Assembly: GCF_003697915.1 (NCBI RefSeq)
Contig: NZ_RCVN01000003.1
Location: 62,001-126,000, forward strand
From: Staphylococcus pseudoxylosus
GTDB taxonomy: Bacteria > Bacillota > Bacilli > Staphylococcales > Staphylococcaceae
Direction: 5' to 3'
Length of the DNA: 64,000 nucleotides
Part shown: one piece after another, positions 8,941-16,796 of the stretch
Position numbering within the stretch: position 1 is the stretch's first letter
Layout: each line of letters begins with the position of its first letter
The notes under the pieces: generated by a model
Seen by the model: the letters and a program-made list of their open reading frames with translations, nothing else
Databases searched by the model: none
Told to the model about the DNA's origin: nothing
Translations under genes and position numbers: made by a program

Positions 8941-9576
8941 TTATCTGGATACTTTTAATCCTTTTGGCACTGCCCATTTTTCAACTAATGATAGTAATAG
9001 ATCTACAATTAATGCTAATGCTGTGACAAGTACTGCAGCACTTACAATCATCAATGGATCGTATAAGTTTAATCCGTTAAATACAAAGTCACCTAAACCG
9101 CCGGCACCAACATAACTCGCAAGTGTAGCCCAGCTGATTACATAAACTGATGATAATCGAATGCCGCCTAAAATCAACGGTAAGGCTAATGGCAGTTCCA
9201 CATCTTTCATTAATTGAAAACGCGTCATGCCCATACTGATTGCCGCTTCTTTAATATTACTATCGATATTTTTAACACCTAAAACAGTATTATTTAATAT
9301 TGGTAAAAGTACATAGATAAATAAAGCTATGATTGCTGGTAATTTTCCCACGCCAAAAATTGGTATCATGACCGCAAGTACAGCTAATGTAGGAATCGTT
9401 TGTAATACACCAGCAACTGTAAGCACAATGTTTGAAGTTCTTTTCATCTTGGATAGAATTATGCCTAAAGGCACAGCTACTACAATGGCAATCAACAAAG
9501 CGATCATTGAGATATAAAAGTGTTCTACTGTTTTAGAAATCAGTTGACCACCATATTGCTCTATGAATTGTTTCAT
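8941..9576 (-). CDS. opuCB: OpuC osmoprotectant ABC transporter, permease OpuCB
   Basis: First permease of OpuC, 211 aa, with about five membrane segments and the conserved loop GVKNIDSNIKEAAISMGMTRFQLMKDVELPLALPLILGGIRLS. The ATG overlaps the opuCA stop by one base, which is typical of this operon. Confidence 0.92.
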   Translation of the reverse strand: MKQFIEQYGGQLISKTVEHFYISMIALLIAIVVAVPLGIILSKMKRTSNIVLTVAGVLQTIPTLAVLAVMIPIFGVGKLPAIIALFIYVLLPILNNTVLGVKNIDSNIKEAAISMGMTRFQLMKDVELPLALPLILGGIRLSSVYVISWATLASYVGAGGLGDFVFNGLNLYDPLMIVSAAVLVTALALIVDLLLSLVEKWAVPKGLKVSR

Positions 9577-10760
9577 TATATATCAGCTCCTACATTATCG
9601 GGCTCTACAATTGCAGCTTCAGTAGCGCTAACATCCTCATCTAATTCTCCCCAAATACTGTCATAAACGATATCTACTAAGTTGGCTCTCGTAACTAATC
9701 CAATTAATGTTTTACCATCACTATCCACTACTGGCACATTTCTTACATTTCTCTTAAGGATTGTACGAACAGAGTCTTGTAATTTACTATCTATTCTCAC
9801 TCTATAAATATCACGTTGCATCATATCAATAAGATCCTTATGCGTTCTTAAACCTTGATTGATATCTTCAATATCTAAATAACCTAATAATCTGCTATTG
9901 TTACCTACTACAAAAATAGTATCGACACGACGTGCTCTCATAATTTCTACTGCTTCATTCAATGTACTATCTGCATGTACTGTAACTGGTTTAATCATGG
10001 CATCTTTAACCGTACGCATGTTAGGTCTATCTTGTATCAATCTATTTTGACCAATAAAGTCACGTACAAAGTCGTTTGCTGGATGACGTAAAATATTGTC
10101 AGGTGTGTCATATTGAATCACTTGACCTTCTGACATAATACAAATTTTGTCGGCTAGCTTGATAGCCTCGTCCATATCATGAGTGACAAATATAAATGTT
10201 TTACCTAATTTTTGTTGTAACTCTTTAACTAAATCTTGTAGCGTGTCTCTAGTAATTGGATCCAAAGCTCCAAAAGGCTCGTCCATCAGAATAACATCTT
10301 GTTCAGCTGCCAATGCTCTAACAACACCAATACGCTGTTGCTGACCACCAGAAAGTTGTGATGGATATCTATCTAAAAATTCTTCAGGTAAGTCGACTAA
10401 TTTAATTAATTCTTTTGCCTTTTTTTCTTTCTTTTCTTGTGACCATTTCAATAACTTAGGTACTAAAACAATATTTTCTCTAATAGTCATATGTGGCATC
10501 AATCCGATTTGTTGTATAACGTAACCAATTTTTCTACGCAATTCCACTGGATTCATCTTACGGACGTCTTTGCCATTAATTGTAATTTGGCCTTCAGTTG
10601 CTTCTATCATCCTATTTATCATTCTTAAGGCAGTTGTCTTACCACTACCACTTGTACCAATAAATGCTATAAATTCACCAGATTCAACCTCTAATGAAAT
10701 ATTATCCACAGCTTTTTTACCGCCGCCATAGACTTTAGATAAGTTTTTAATACTTAACAT
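9576..10760 (-). CDS. opuCA: OpuC osmoprotectant ABC transporter, ATPase OpuCA with tandem CBS domains
   Basis: ATP-binding subunit, 394 aa. Walker A is GTSGSGKTT (about 35-43), the Q-loop VIQQIGLMPH, the signature LSGGQQQRIGVVRALA, and Walker B VILMDEPFGALDP. Two CBS motifs occupy about residues 255-370 (VKDAMIKPVTVHADSTLNEAVEIMRARRVDTIFVV and VRTILKRNVRNVPVVDSDGKTLIGLVTRANLVD). CBS domains of OpuCA are known to bind cyclic-di-AMP in S. aureus, which lowers uptake. First gene of opuCABCD; the upstream region carries nested inverted repeats (10807-10892). Confidence 0.94.
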   Translation of the reverse strand: MLSIKNLSKVYGGGKKAVDNISLEVESGEFIAFIGTSGSGKTTALRMINRMIEATEGQITINGKDVRKMNPVELRRKIGYVIQQIGLMPHMTIRENIVLVPKLLKWSQEKKEKKAKELIKLVDLPEEFLDRYPSQLSGGQQQRIGVVRALAAEQDVILMDEPFGALDPITRDTLQDLVKELQQKLGKTFIFVTHDMDEAIKLADKICIMSEGQVIQYDTPDNILRHPANDFVRDFIGQNRLIQDRPNMRTVKDAMIKPVTVHADSTLNEAVEIMRARRVDTIFVVGNNSRLLGYLDIEDINQGLRTHKDLIDMMQRDIYRVRIDSKLQDSVRTILKRNVRNVPVVDSDGKTLIGLVTRANLVDIVYDSIWGELDEDVSATEAAIVEPDNVGADI

Positions 10761-10806
10761 GGGTCAATTCCTTTCTATGTACATATTCAATTTCAACTAT
10801 TTCCTT

Positions 10807-10892
10807 ATAAATTTAGGGCTACCTGTGGATGTTATACAAATCCTAAAATAAGTAAAAACATGAGCACATATAGCCCTAATTTATTCATGTTT
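10807..10892. promoter_or_regulatory. nested inverted repeats upstream of opuCA (candidate operator)
   Basis: ATAAATTTAGGGCTA (10807-10821) is mirrored by TAGCCCTAATTTAT (10871-10884), with one unpaired T. Overlapping them, AAACATGA (10856-10863) pairs with TCATGTTT (10885-10892). On the minus strand a TATAAC-like -10 lies between the long arms. There is no U-tract, so a protein operator fits better than a terminator. The regulator is unknown. Confidence 0.4.
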
Positions 10893-11058
10893 CGCTAAAT
10901 ACATCTAAATAAATAGCCATTTTGCTTAGATATTTTATCAACCTATATATAACAAGATACATCAATTAATAAAATTAAACAATTTATAATAGTGAATTTT
11001 GTTTCTTAATACATTCAAAAAACCTTTTATTCAATGGCTTAAAATTTATTAACAAAAT
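10893..11058. other. rest of the gap between opuCA and the carnitine operon
   Basis: AT-rich DNA with no open reading frame and no clear terminator for the upstream thioesterase gene. Read-through from the carnitine operon into opuC therefore cannot be excluded. Confidence 0.4.
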
Positions 11059-11532
11059 TTATTTTCGTTTGATTCCGATATGATGCCCAAGCTCTTCTGG
11101 TTGATGTTGAATCAATGCAATATCAGCATAAAATTCAACTGATTTTCTAATAGATTCTGGAAATGGTTGCGGTTTATTAGATTTAGTATCCATCCCCATT
11201 AGCATCACTTCATATGTCGCACATCTGTCATTTTGTTCATTTTTTAATGTCATAAATACGTGTAAACGCTTTGCATCAAAATCAAACAATTCTACTGTGA
11301 CAGTGAGGGGCTCATTTACTTTTATTTCTTTTAAATACATCACATGATTTTCAAGTGTGAATATAGTATATTTCAATTGTTCAATCGCTTGTAAATCTAA
11401 CCCCAAATTAGCTAACCACGCGTCTGTTGCATCGCTGAATACTCGATTATACTCAGCATCATTCATATGACCATTATGATCTACCCAATTTTGTTTTACC
11501 GTTGTCGTATATTCAAATAATGATTGGGTCAT
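11059..11532 (-). CDS. hotdog-fold acyl-CoA thioesterase, probable betainyl-CoA thioesterase
   Basis: Cytosolic hotdog thioesterase, 157 aa, with the N-terminal 4HBT-type pattern KQNWVDHNGHMNDAEYNRVFSDATDAWL (about residues 14-41). In Pseudomonas carnitine catabolism the equivalent gene (cdhB) hydrolyses betainyl-CoA to glycine betaine and CoA. The assignment here rests on the fold plus operon position, one base after the L-carnitine dehydrogenase. Other short acyl-CoA substrates cannot be excluded from sequence alone. Confidence 0.78.
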   Translation of the reverse strand: MTQSLFEYTTTVKQNWVDHNGHMNDAEYNRVFSDATDAWLANLGLDLQAIEQLKYTIFTLENHVMYLKEIKVNEPLTVTVELFDFDAKRLHVFMTLKNEQNDRCATYEVMLMGMDTKSNKPQPFPESIRKSVEFYADIALIQHQPEELGHHIGIKRK

Positions 11533-11533
11533 A

Positions 11534-12499
11534 TTAATACACCGACTGATTATTACTTTTTTTCATTGAAGGTGTCTCTTCTGGCCAATATGTTTCTGCA
11601 AGTTGTTTCACTTTAACTAAAAATTCATTGCGTTTTTGGTCAAGCTCTGACATGGTTTGTCCTTGTGATGAAGATTCACATCCATTGACGACTTCATCAT
11701 AAAGTTCTTGTGTTAATTCAGGAGCTATTAATTTAGTCCAAGGTTTTTTCAATGCAGGGCCAAATTGTTTTAACATATGACGCATACCGCCCTCACCGCC
11801 AGCTAAATGGAATGTCATAAACGGACCATATTGTGCATAACGCAACCCAGCTGCATGGGTAAATGCTTTATCTACTTCTTCTGTAGTAGCGATGCCATCA
11901 TTGACGATATGCAATGCTTCTCTCCATAAAGCCTCCATTAATCTGTCAGCTACATGTCCTTCAATTTCATGTCTCACATGTAGTACATCCATACCAATAC
12001 TTTCGTAAATTGTTTCAGCTTTTACAGTTGTTTCTTCTGTAGTTAATTTACCAGGAACAATTTCAACTAACGGTAAAATATATACAGGATGGAATGGATG
12101 TGCTACTACTAGTCTTTCTGGATGTTGTAAATGCTTTTGTAATTCTGAAGGCATGATACCTGATGTACTAGAACCTATGATAGCATCTGGTTTTGCATAA
12201 AAATCTATCTCAGTTAATACTTGATCCTTTAATGATTCAATTTCTGGCACATTTTCTTGAATATGATCTGCATCTTTAACTGCTTCTTCTAAATGAGGAG
12301 TGAACGTTAAATTTTCTAAAGATGCATTTTCTGCTAAGCCAAGTTGTTCAGCATATGGCCAATTTTGTTTCACTTGTTTCAACATACTTTCAAATGCATT
12401 TTCACTCGGATCTGTCGCGATGACTTCATGTCCATGTGCTAATATTCTTGTAATCCATCCGCTACCGATTACACCTGTACCTACAACTGCAAATTTCAT
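11534..12499 (-). CDS. lcdH: L-carnitine 3-dehydrogenase
   Basis: NAD-dependent oxidation of L-carnitine to 3-dehydrocarnitine. The 321-aa protein has a 3-hydroxyacyl-CoA-dehydrogenase architecture: Rossmann motif GTGVIGSGW at residues 7-15, IGSSTSGIMPSELQKHLQHPERLVVAHPFHPVYILPLVEIVPG at about 128-172, and C-terminal RLMEALWREALHIVNDGIATTEEVD plus LAGGEGGMRHMLKQFGPALKKPWT. These blocks match the Pseudomonas/Xanthomonas L-carnitine dehydrogenase group rather than FadB-type enzymes. The start overlaps the upstream gene by 4 bp. Flanking thioesterase and BKACE genes complete the route to glycine betaine. Confidence 0.9.
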   Translation of the reverse strand: MKFAVVGTGVIGSGWITRILAHGHEVIATDPSENAFESMLKQVKQNWPYAEQLGLAENASLENLTFTPHLEEAVKDADHIQENVPEIESLKDQVLTEIDFYAKPDAIIGSSTSGIMPSELQKHLQHPERLVVAHPFHPVYILPLVEIVPGKLTTEETTVKAETIYESIGMDVLHVRHEIEGHVADRLMEALWREALHIVNDGIATTEEVDKAFTHAAGLRYAQYGPFMTFHLAGGEGGMRHMLKQFGPALKKPWTKLIAPELTQELYDEVVNGCESSSQGQTMSELDQKRNEFLVKVKQLAETYWPEETPSMKKSNNQSVY

Positions 12500-13386
12500 T
12501 TTGTACCTCCTTGTGGCGATCTAAGCTGATACTTATCACGCGCCTCTGCCGGTGTCATCGGCTCAATATCTAAAGCTTTGAGTATTTCTACTGCTTTTTC
12601 AACAAGTTGTTCATTAGATGCTTTTACACCTTTTGCTAAATATAAATTGTCCTCTAAACCAACACGAACGTTACCACCACGTTTTGCCGCTTCCTCTACT
12701 GTTGGAAATTGCATTCTTCCAATACCAAATGCTGACCATTCTGCATTTTCAGGTATACGTGTCTTAAAATATTCAATGGTTTCTGGATCATTTTCAGCGC
12801 CCCATGGAATACCTAAACAGAATTGGAATAGCGGTGTGCCTTCAATAAGTCCTTCATTTATCAATTGTTTTGCAAAAGAAATATGACCACTATCAAAGCA
12901 CTCTAGTTCTGGTTTAACACCTGCATCCTTGACCAATTGAGCTTGTTTCCTCAACCAATCTGCAGGACTCAAATAAATAGCGTCGCCCATATTGACGCTA
13001 CCACAATCTAATGTACACATTTCAGGTAATAACGTACCAACTGGTTCATGTCGCTCATCAGGGGTTTGCATATCGGATCCTTTTTCTGCTTTATATGGAT
13101 CTTCGAGGCTTGGAATGAAATCTCCGCCTCCACCTGATGTGATATTAATAATGATATCTTCATCTGCTTCTCTAATTAGTCTTACTGCTTCTCTAAAAAA
13201 CGCCACATCATGACTAATCTCCCCTGTTTTTGGGTCTCTCGCATGAATATGTGCTACAGTAGCACCAGCCTTTGCGCATTTAATTGCAGAATCAGCAATT
13301 TCTTGTGGCGTCACAGGGACATGCTTATTTTTATCTACAGTATCTCCAGCACCTGTCAATGCTGCTGTTAGCATAACTTTTTTCAT
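12496..13386 (-). CDS. BKACE-family beta-keto acid cleavage enzyme, probable 3-dehydrocarnitine cleavage enzyme
   Basis: Zn-dependent TIM-barrel enzyme of the BKACE (DUF849) family, 296 aa. The metal-binding HIHARD lies at about residues 46-51; CTLDCGSVNMGDAIYLS and KPELECFDSGH are family hallmarks. In carnitine degradation the family member (cdhC) condenses 3-dehydrocarnitine with acetyl-CoA to give betainyl-CoA and acetoacetate. First gene of the three-gene minus-strand operon, with a strong RBS (GGAGG) just upstream. BKACE enzymes have many beta-keto acid substrates, so the assignment rests on the neighbours. Confidence 0.85.
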   Translation of the reverse strand: MKKVMLTAALTGAGDTVDKNKHVPVTPQEIADSAIKCAKAGATVAHIHARDPKTGEISHDVAFFREAVRLIREADEDIIINITSGGGGDFIPSLEDPYKAEKGSDMQTPDERHEPVGTLLPEMCTLDCGSVNMGDAIYLSPADWLRKQAQLVKDAGVKPELECFDSGHISFAKQLINEGLIEGTPLFQFCLGIPWGAENDPETIEYFKTRIPENAEWSAFGIGRMQFPTVEEAAKRGGNVRVGLEDNLYLAKGVKASNEQLVEKAVEILKALDIEPMTPAEARDKYQLRSPQGGTK

Positions 13387-13411
13387 TGATATAAACCTCC
13401 AAGAGCGTTTT

Positions 13412-13450
13412 TAATACATCGGTTAGTGTACCAACTGGACGGTTTAGTTT
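13412..13450. promoter_or_regulatory. candidate operator of the carnitine operon
   Basis: Direct repeat CGGTTAGT ... CGGTTTAGT with the partly symmetric ACCAACTGGACGGT between, 30-60 bp upstream of the BKACE gene and beside its promoter region. A TetR regulator gene is adjacent. Weak assignment by eye. Confidence 0.3.
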
Positions 13451-13465
13451 CAAGCCCTTGAAAAT

Positions 13466-13509
13466 TTAAAAAAAGGAATAATCAACTTCAAATTGTCGAT
13501 TATCCCTTT
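13466..13509 (-). terminator. terminator after the tetR-family gene
   Basis: On the minus strand AAAGGGATAATCGAC pairs with GTTGATTATTCCTTT (two mismatches) followed by a U-tract. It separates the regulator transcript from the carnitine operon. Confidence 0.75.
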
Positions 13510-13580
13510 AGTAACGGTACTTAACATAGTTTGTTCATTTTATTATTTTTTTATAAATTACATAGACTCAAAAAAATAAT

Positions 13581-14129
13581 TTAGTCATTTTTATCAATTT
13601 GAGTATATTCCGTCAATCTGTCCAAGACTTTTTCTCTCATCGATTCATCTAAATTATCTAAACCGAAAATTTCTGACAACCACAATCCATCAACTGCCAA
13701 CCTCATTATAGTTGCGTCTACTTTATCTAGACCATCATTTTCAATATTGTGTTGCCATTCTTTGTATGTGTCCTGTAATGGTAATAGTAAATTACTGTTT
13801 ATGCCTTGGGCAGCAAGCATACCAGATGTAATCGAACCGTTTTCAGCACGATGTTCACGAGTTGCTTCGATAAAGGCACGAACCCATTTACCGTTCCCAT
13901 TATTATCTTTTTCTACATGTTCATTAACATTATTGCGATATAGTTCATCTGCATGGTCAACGAGTCCTTGTATTAACGCAAATTTGTTTTGAAAATGATA
14001 CAATAAGCCACCTTTACTGACACCAGCTTTTTTAGCAACAGCATCTAAAGTTAAATATTCACTACCTTGTTCATCAACGATAGTTGCAGCTGCCTGTAAT
14101 AATTGTATTCGTTTGGAAACTCTTGGCAT
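13581..14129 (-). CDS. TetR/AcrR-family transcriptional regulator
   Basis: One-component regulator, 182 aa. The N-terminal HTH is clear (about residues 8-55: RIQLLQAAATIVDEQGSEYLTLDAVAKKAGVSKGGLLYHFQNKFALIQGLVDH). The C-terminal ligand domain resembles the TetR_C type in which the GGLLYHF motif occurs. It lies upstream of the carnitine genes in the same orientation but with its own terminator, so it is likely the local regulator; its ligand (carnitine or an intermediate) is inference. Confidence 0.85.
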   Translation of the reverse strand: MPRVSKRIQLLQAAATIVDEQGSEYLTLDAVAKKAGVSKGGLLYHFQNKFALIQGLVDHADELYRNNVNEHVEKDNNGNGKWVRAFIEATREHRAENGSITSGMLAAQGINSNLLLPLQDTYKEWQHNIENDGLDKVDATIMRLAVDGLWLSEIFGLDNLDESMREKVLDRLTEYTQIDKND

Positions 14130-14330
14130 TCATACACCTTCTTTCTCAATGTACTATCTGACCTGTTGTCTCGTAGTATTTTATATTCGAGCAAACTATA
14201 TATGATAAACGAAAAAGTTGCAACTCTATCTTTCTATAAATTCTAAATTAAAGACATAAGTATATTATCATATTTCTAATATCATTTATGATCTATAACA
14301 CAACCATGACGTATGGCACATTAGGATAAT

Positions 14331-14366
14331 TAAAGGCCGAGACCTTAAATTTAAGCCCCAGCCTTA
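14331..14366 (-). terminator. terminator of the YdeI-like gene
   Basis: AAAGGCCGAGACCTTAAA pairs imperfectly with TTTAAGCCCCAGCCTT; a T-rich tract follows on the minus strand. It belongs to the GGCTGGGGC type of staphylococcal intergenic hairpin. Confidence 0.6.
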
Positions 14367-14387
14367 GCACTTTATACACTTTGAGAA

Positions 14388-14984
14388 TTATCTATCATTC
14401 ATGCCTTTTCCATTTAAAATATGATCTATATATTTTAACACGCGATTTTCACGTGTCGAAGCCCTTTTAGCCTGTCCTATGAAATACATATATTGTCTTT
14501 GTCTACCAGGAGTTAATTGATTAAATGCTTTTTCCAGTTCTGGCATTTCATCTAATTTCGCTTGTAATTCTACTGGCATTTCATAGTCTTCTGTTTCTTT
14601 CATAGGTACTTTTTTGCCTGATTTTTCAATTCTTATGGCTTCTTCAATATACCATTTAATTTCTTCTCTACGTCTTTCTATTTCTTCTAAACTTTCAAAG
14701 CGTAATTGTCTAGCTGCTTGTACATTTTTAGTTTGTTGAATCAATGTGTGATAAGGATCTTCCATAATAGCACCTTTTTCAAATAACAGGGCACAATAGT
14801 GCTTGAAGTCTTGTACAATCACTACGTTTTTATTTTCTAATGTATAACAAGGATGCATCCATTTATAATCTTCAACTAATTCAGTTTCTGTAATAATTTC
14901 ACGCATCAATATAAATTCATCTTGCCACTGTTTTAATCTATCAATAAATGCATCTACTTTTATATGATTTTGTTGATTTGTCAT
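14388..14984 (-). CDS. YdeI/OmdA-like protein (DUF1801 plus bacteriocin-protection domain)
   Basis: Soluble 198-aa protein. The N-terminal DUF1801 fold (KVDAFIDRLKQWQDEFILMREIITETELVEDYKWMHPCYTLENKNVVIVQDFKHYCALLFEKGAIM) is followed by a C-terminal OmdA/YdeI-type helical domain (ELEKAFNQLTPGRQRQYMYFIGQAKRASTRENRVLKYIDHILNGKG). Homologues are widespread, including Bacillus YdeI, and a role in tolerance to cationic peptides has been suggested for relatives. Exact function is unknown. RBS and a short divergent promoter region with the permease lie upstream. Confidence 0.82.
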   Translation of the reverse strand: MTNQQNHIKVDAFIDRLKQWQDEFILMREIITETELVEDYKWMHPCYTLENKNVVIVQDFKHYCALLFEKGAIMEDPYHTLIQQTKNVQAARQLRFESLEEIERRREEIKWYIEEAIRIEKSGKKVPMKETEDYEMPVELQAKLDEMPELEKAFNQLTPGRQRQYMYFIGQAKRASTRENRVLKYIDHILNGKGMNDR

Positions 14985-15168
14985 AACAATTGCACCTCAT
15001 TGTATTTTCTATTTATTTTTATTCTACTATAAATCACTCTATTTCCGCTATGATGGACTATTTCCTTTCTAAACCAAGTTTTCCGATTGATGTACTATGA
15101 ATTAAATGCAAATTATGTTATGATTTTTTTATTATTTTTACAACTACATAATATATAGAGGTGATTGA

Positions 15169-16524
15169 ATGCAACAAGCAACAAATTTAAAAAAAGTGTT
15201 AGGTCTTACAGACGTTTTGGGAATTGCGATTGGTCAAATTATCGGAGCTGGTGTCATGTCATTAACTGGTATTGGTATACAAATGACAGGTAGTGGTATA
15301 ACACCAGCATTCATTTTATCTGCTGTTATCACGTTACTGACCATGTTTCCAATAGCAATATTAGGTTCAACGTTACCTACTACTGGAGGTATGTACCAAT
15401 ATACTAGTCGTTTATTGTCCCCCAAAACAGGTATATTTTGGCTGATGTTGTTTATGTTTTTACAAATTACCTTATCCTTATATGCGCTGTCGTTTGCGCA
15501 ATATTTAGAAGGGCTTTTTCCTGGTGTTCCCGTTAGAACTGTCGCCTTCTTATTGTTAACTATTTTATTTATCGTGAATATCGTTGGCATAAAGTCTGCA
15601 TCAATTATAGGAAATTTGATGGTAATCACTTTAATTGTAGCTCTATCTTGTTTCATCATCTTCGGTATGCCACATGTTCATTTTGGCGTATTTAATTCAA
15701 GCTCAATGTTCCCAGATGGATTTACAGGATTTTTCACTGCAGTCGGTTTAGTTTCTTTTGCTACTGGTGGCGCGCAAGTTGTTGCTGAATTAGGTGGAGA
15801 AATGAAAAATCCAAAAAGGGATATACCAATCGTTATAATTGTAGCTACTATATTTGTTGGTATATTATATGCCTTTATTGCATCAATTGCAGTTGGCGTT
15901 TTACCGATTCCCGAAGTAGCAGGCAGACCTTTAACAAGCGTAGCAAAAGAAATACTACCTGCCCCTATTTTCCTTTTCTTTATGATTGGAGGAGCAATGT
16001 TTGCCTTAGCTACAACACTTAATTCAACTTTTACATGGGTAACTAAAAGTTTATTAATCGCAATTCATGATGGTTATTTGCCTAAAGCCTTAGGGCACGT
16101 AAATAAGCGATTTGGCACACCACATTGGTTACTACTTATTTTTTATATTATTGGTGCACTACCTATCGTTACGGGGATGTCACTAAATGTTGTTGCGCAA
16201 TTAGGTACAGGCATATCATTAATAGTATTTGCATTTCCTGCATTAGCAGTAACACAATTACCAAAAAAATATCCTGAAGCCTATAAACAATCGCCTTTTA
16301 AAGTGCCCTATCCTGTACTAATCATTATAGCAATTACTGCTATCATTGTTTTACTATATCAGTCTTATTTATTAATATCTGATTTGAAAATGGGTTATAT
16401 GATAGGTACTTTAATATATATTCTACTTTCAGCTGCTATAGCACAAGTTTCAAATACTAAAGCTAATTTAAATATAGATGATATAGGTTTAAATTCAACT
16501 CAACTTTCAGAAAAAGCAAATTAA
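15169..16524 (+). CDS. APC-superfamily amino acid permease
   Basis: Integral membrane permease, 451 aa, about 12 hydrophobic segments. The N-terminus carries the APC motif LGIAIGQIIGAGVMSLTGIGI (residues 14-35), and the consensus TGGAQVVAELGGEMKNPKRDIPIVIIVAT follows segment 6. The substrate, probably an amino acid or amine, cannot be read from the sequence. RBS GAGGTG at 15160-15165. Monocistronic, with a hairpin after the stop. Confidence 0.82.
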   Translation: MQQATNLKKVLGLTDVLGIAIGQIIGAGVMSLTGIGIQMTGSGITPAFILSAVITLLTMFPIAILGSTLPTTGGMYQYTSRLLSPKTGIFWLMLFMFLQITLSLYALSFAQYLEGLFPGVPVRTVAFLLLTILFIVNIVGIKSASIIGNLMVITLIVALSCFIIFGMPHVHFGVFNSSSMFPDGFTGFFTAVGLVSFATGGAQVVAELGGEMKNPKRDIPIVIIVATIFVGILYAFIASIAVGVLPIPEVAGRPLTSVAKEILPAPIFLFFMIGGAMFALATTLNSTFTWVTKSLLIAIHDGYLPKALGHVNKRFGTPHWLLLIFYIIGALPIVTGMSLNVVAQLGTGISLIVFAFPALAVTQLPKKYPEAYKQSPFKVPYPVLIIIAITAIIVLLYQSYLLISDLKMGYMIGTLIYILLSAAIAQVSNTKANLNIDDIGLNSTQLSEKAN

Positions 16525-16541
16525 CGAATTATCTTTGGCAG

Positions 16542-16598
16542 GAAGCAGGTTAGAAATCATAGTATGCTATTATGGTGTCAAACCTGTTTCTTTTTCTT
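16542..16598 (+). terminator. terminator of the APC permease gene
   Basis: GAAGCAGGTTAGA (from 16542) pairs with TCAAACCTGTTTC (16578-16590) and is followed by TTTTTC. Confidence 0.7.
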
Positions 16599-16765
16599 TA
16601 TTATACATTTAAAAAGATATAATTTCCTCCTGTGTATTTGTTTTACTTATTATTTAATATAAGTAAATTAATATGAAATAATACAAGAATACGCACTTAA
16701 CAATATTCAACTTTGTTACAATTATCTATAATCATTACAATTTAATCAGATGATGATCAATTTTT

Positions 16766-16780
16766 TGTAAGCGCTTTAAC
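16766..16780. promoter_or_regulatory. cre site (CcpA) before the citrate carrier gene
   Basis: TGTAAGCGCTTTAAC fits the cre consensus TGWAARCGYTWNCW. It sits between the presumed promoter and the RBS (AAGGGGGA, 16783-16790), a position expected to block elongation when CcpA is bound. Confidence 0.7.
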
Positions 16781-16796
16781 TTAAGGGGGAAGTAAA

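Noticed and set aside
15234..15659. 141-codon minus-strand frame inside the APC permease gene
   Set aside because: Antisense shadow of the permease, Ile/Asn/Pro rich, no RBS or start context.
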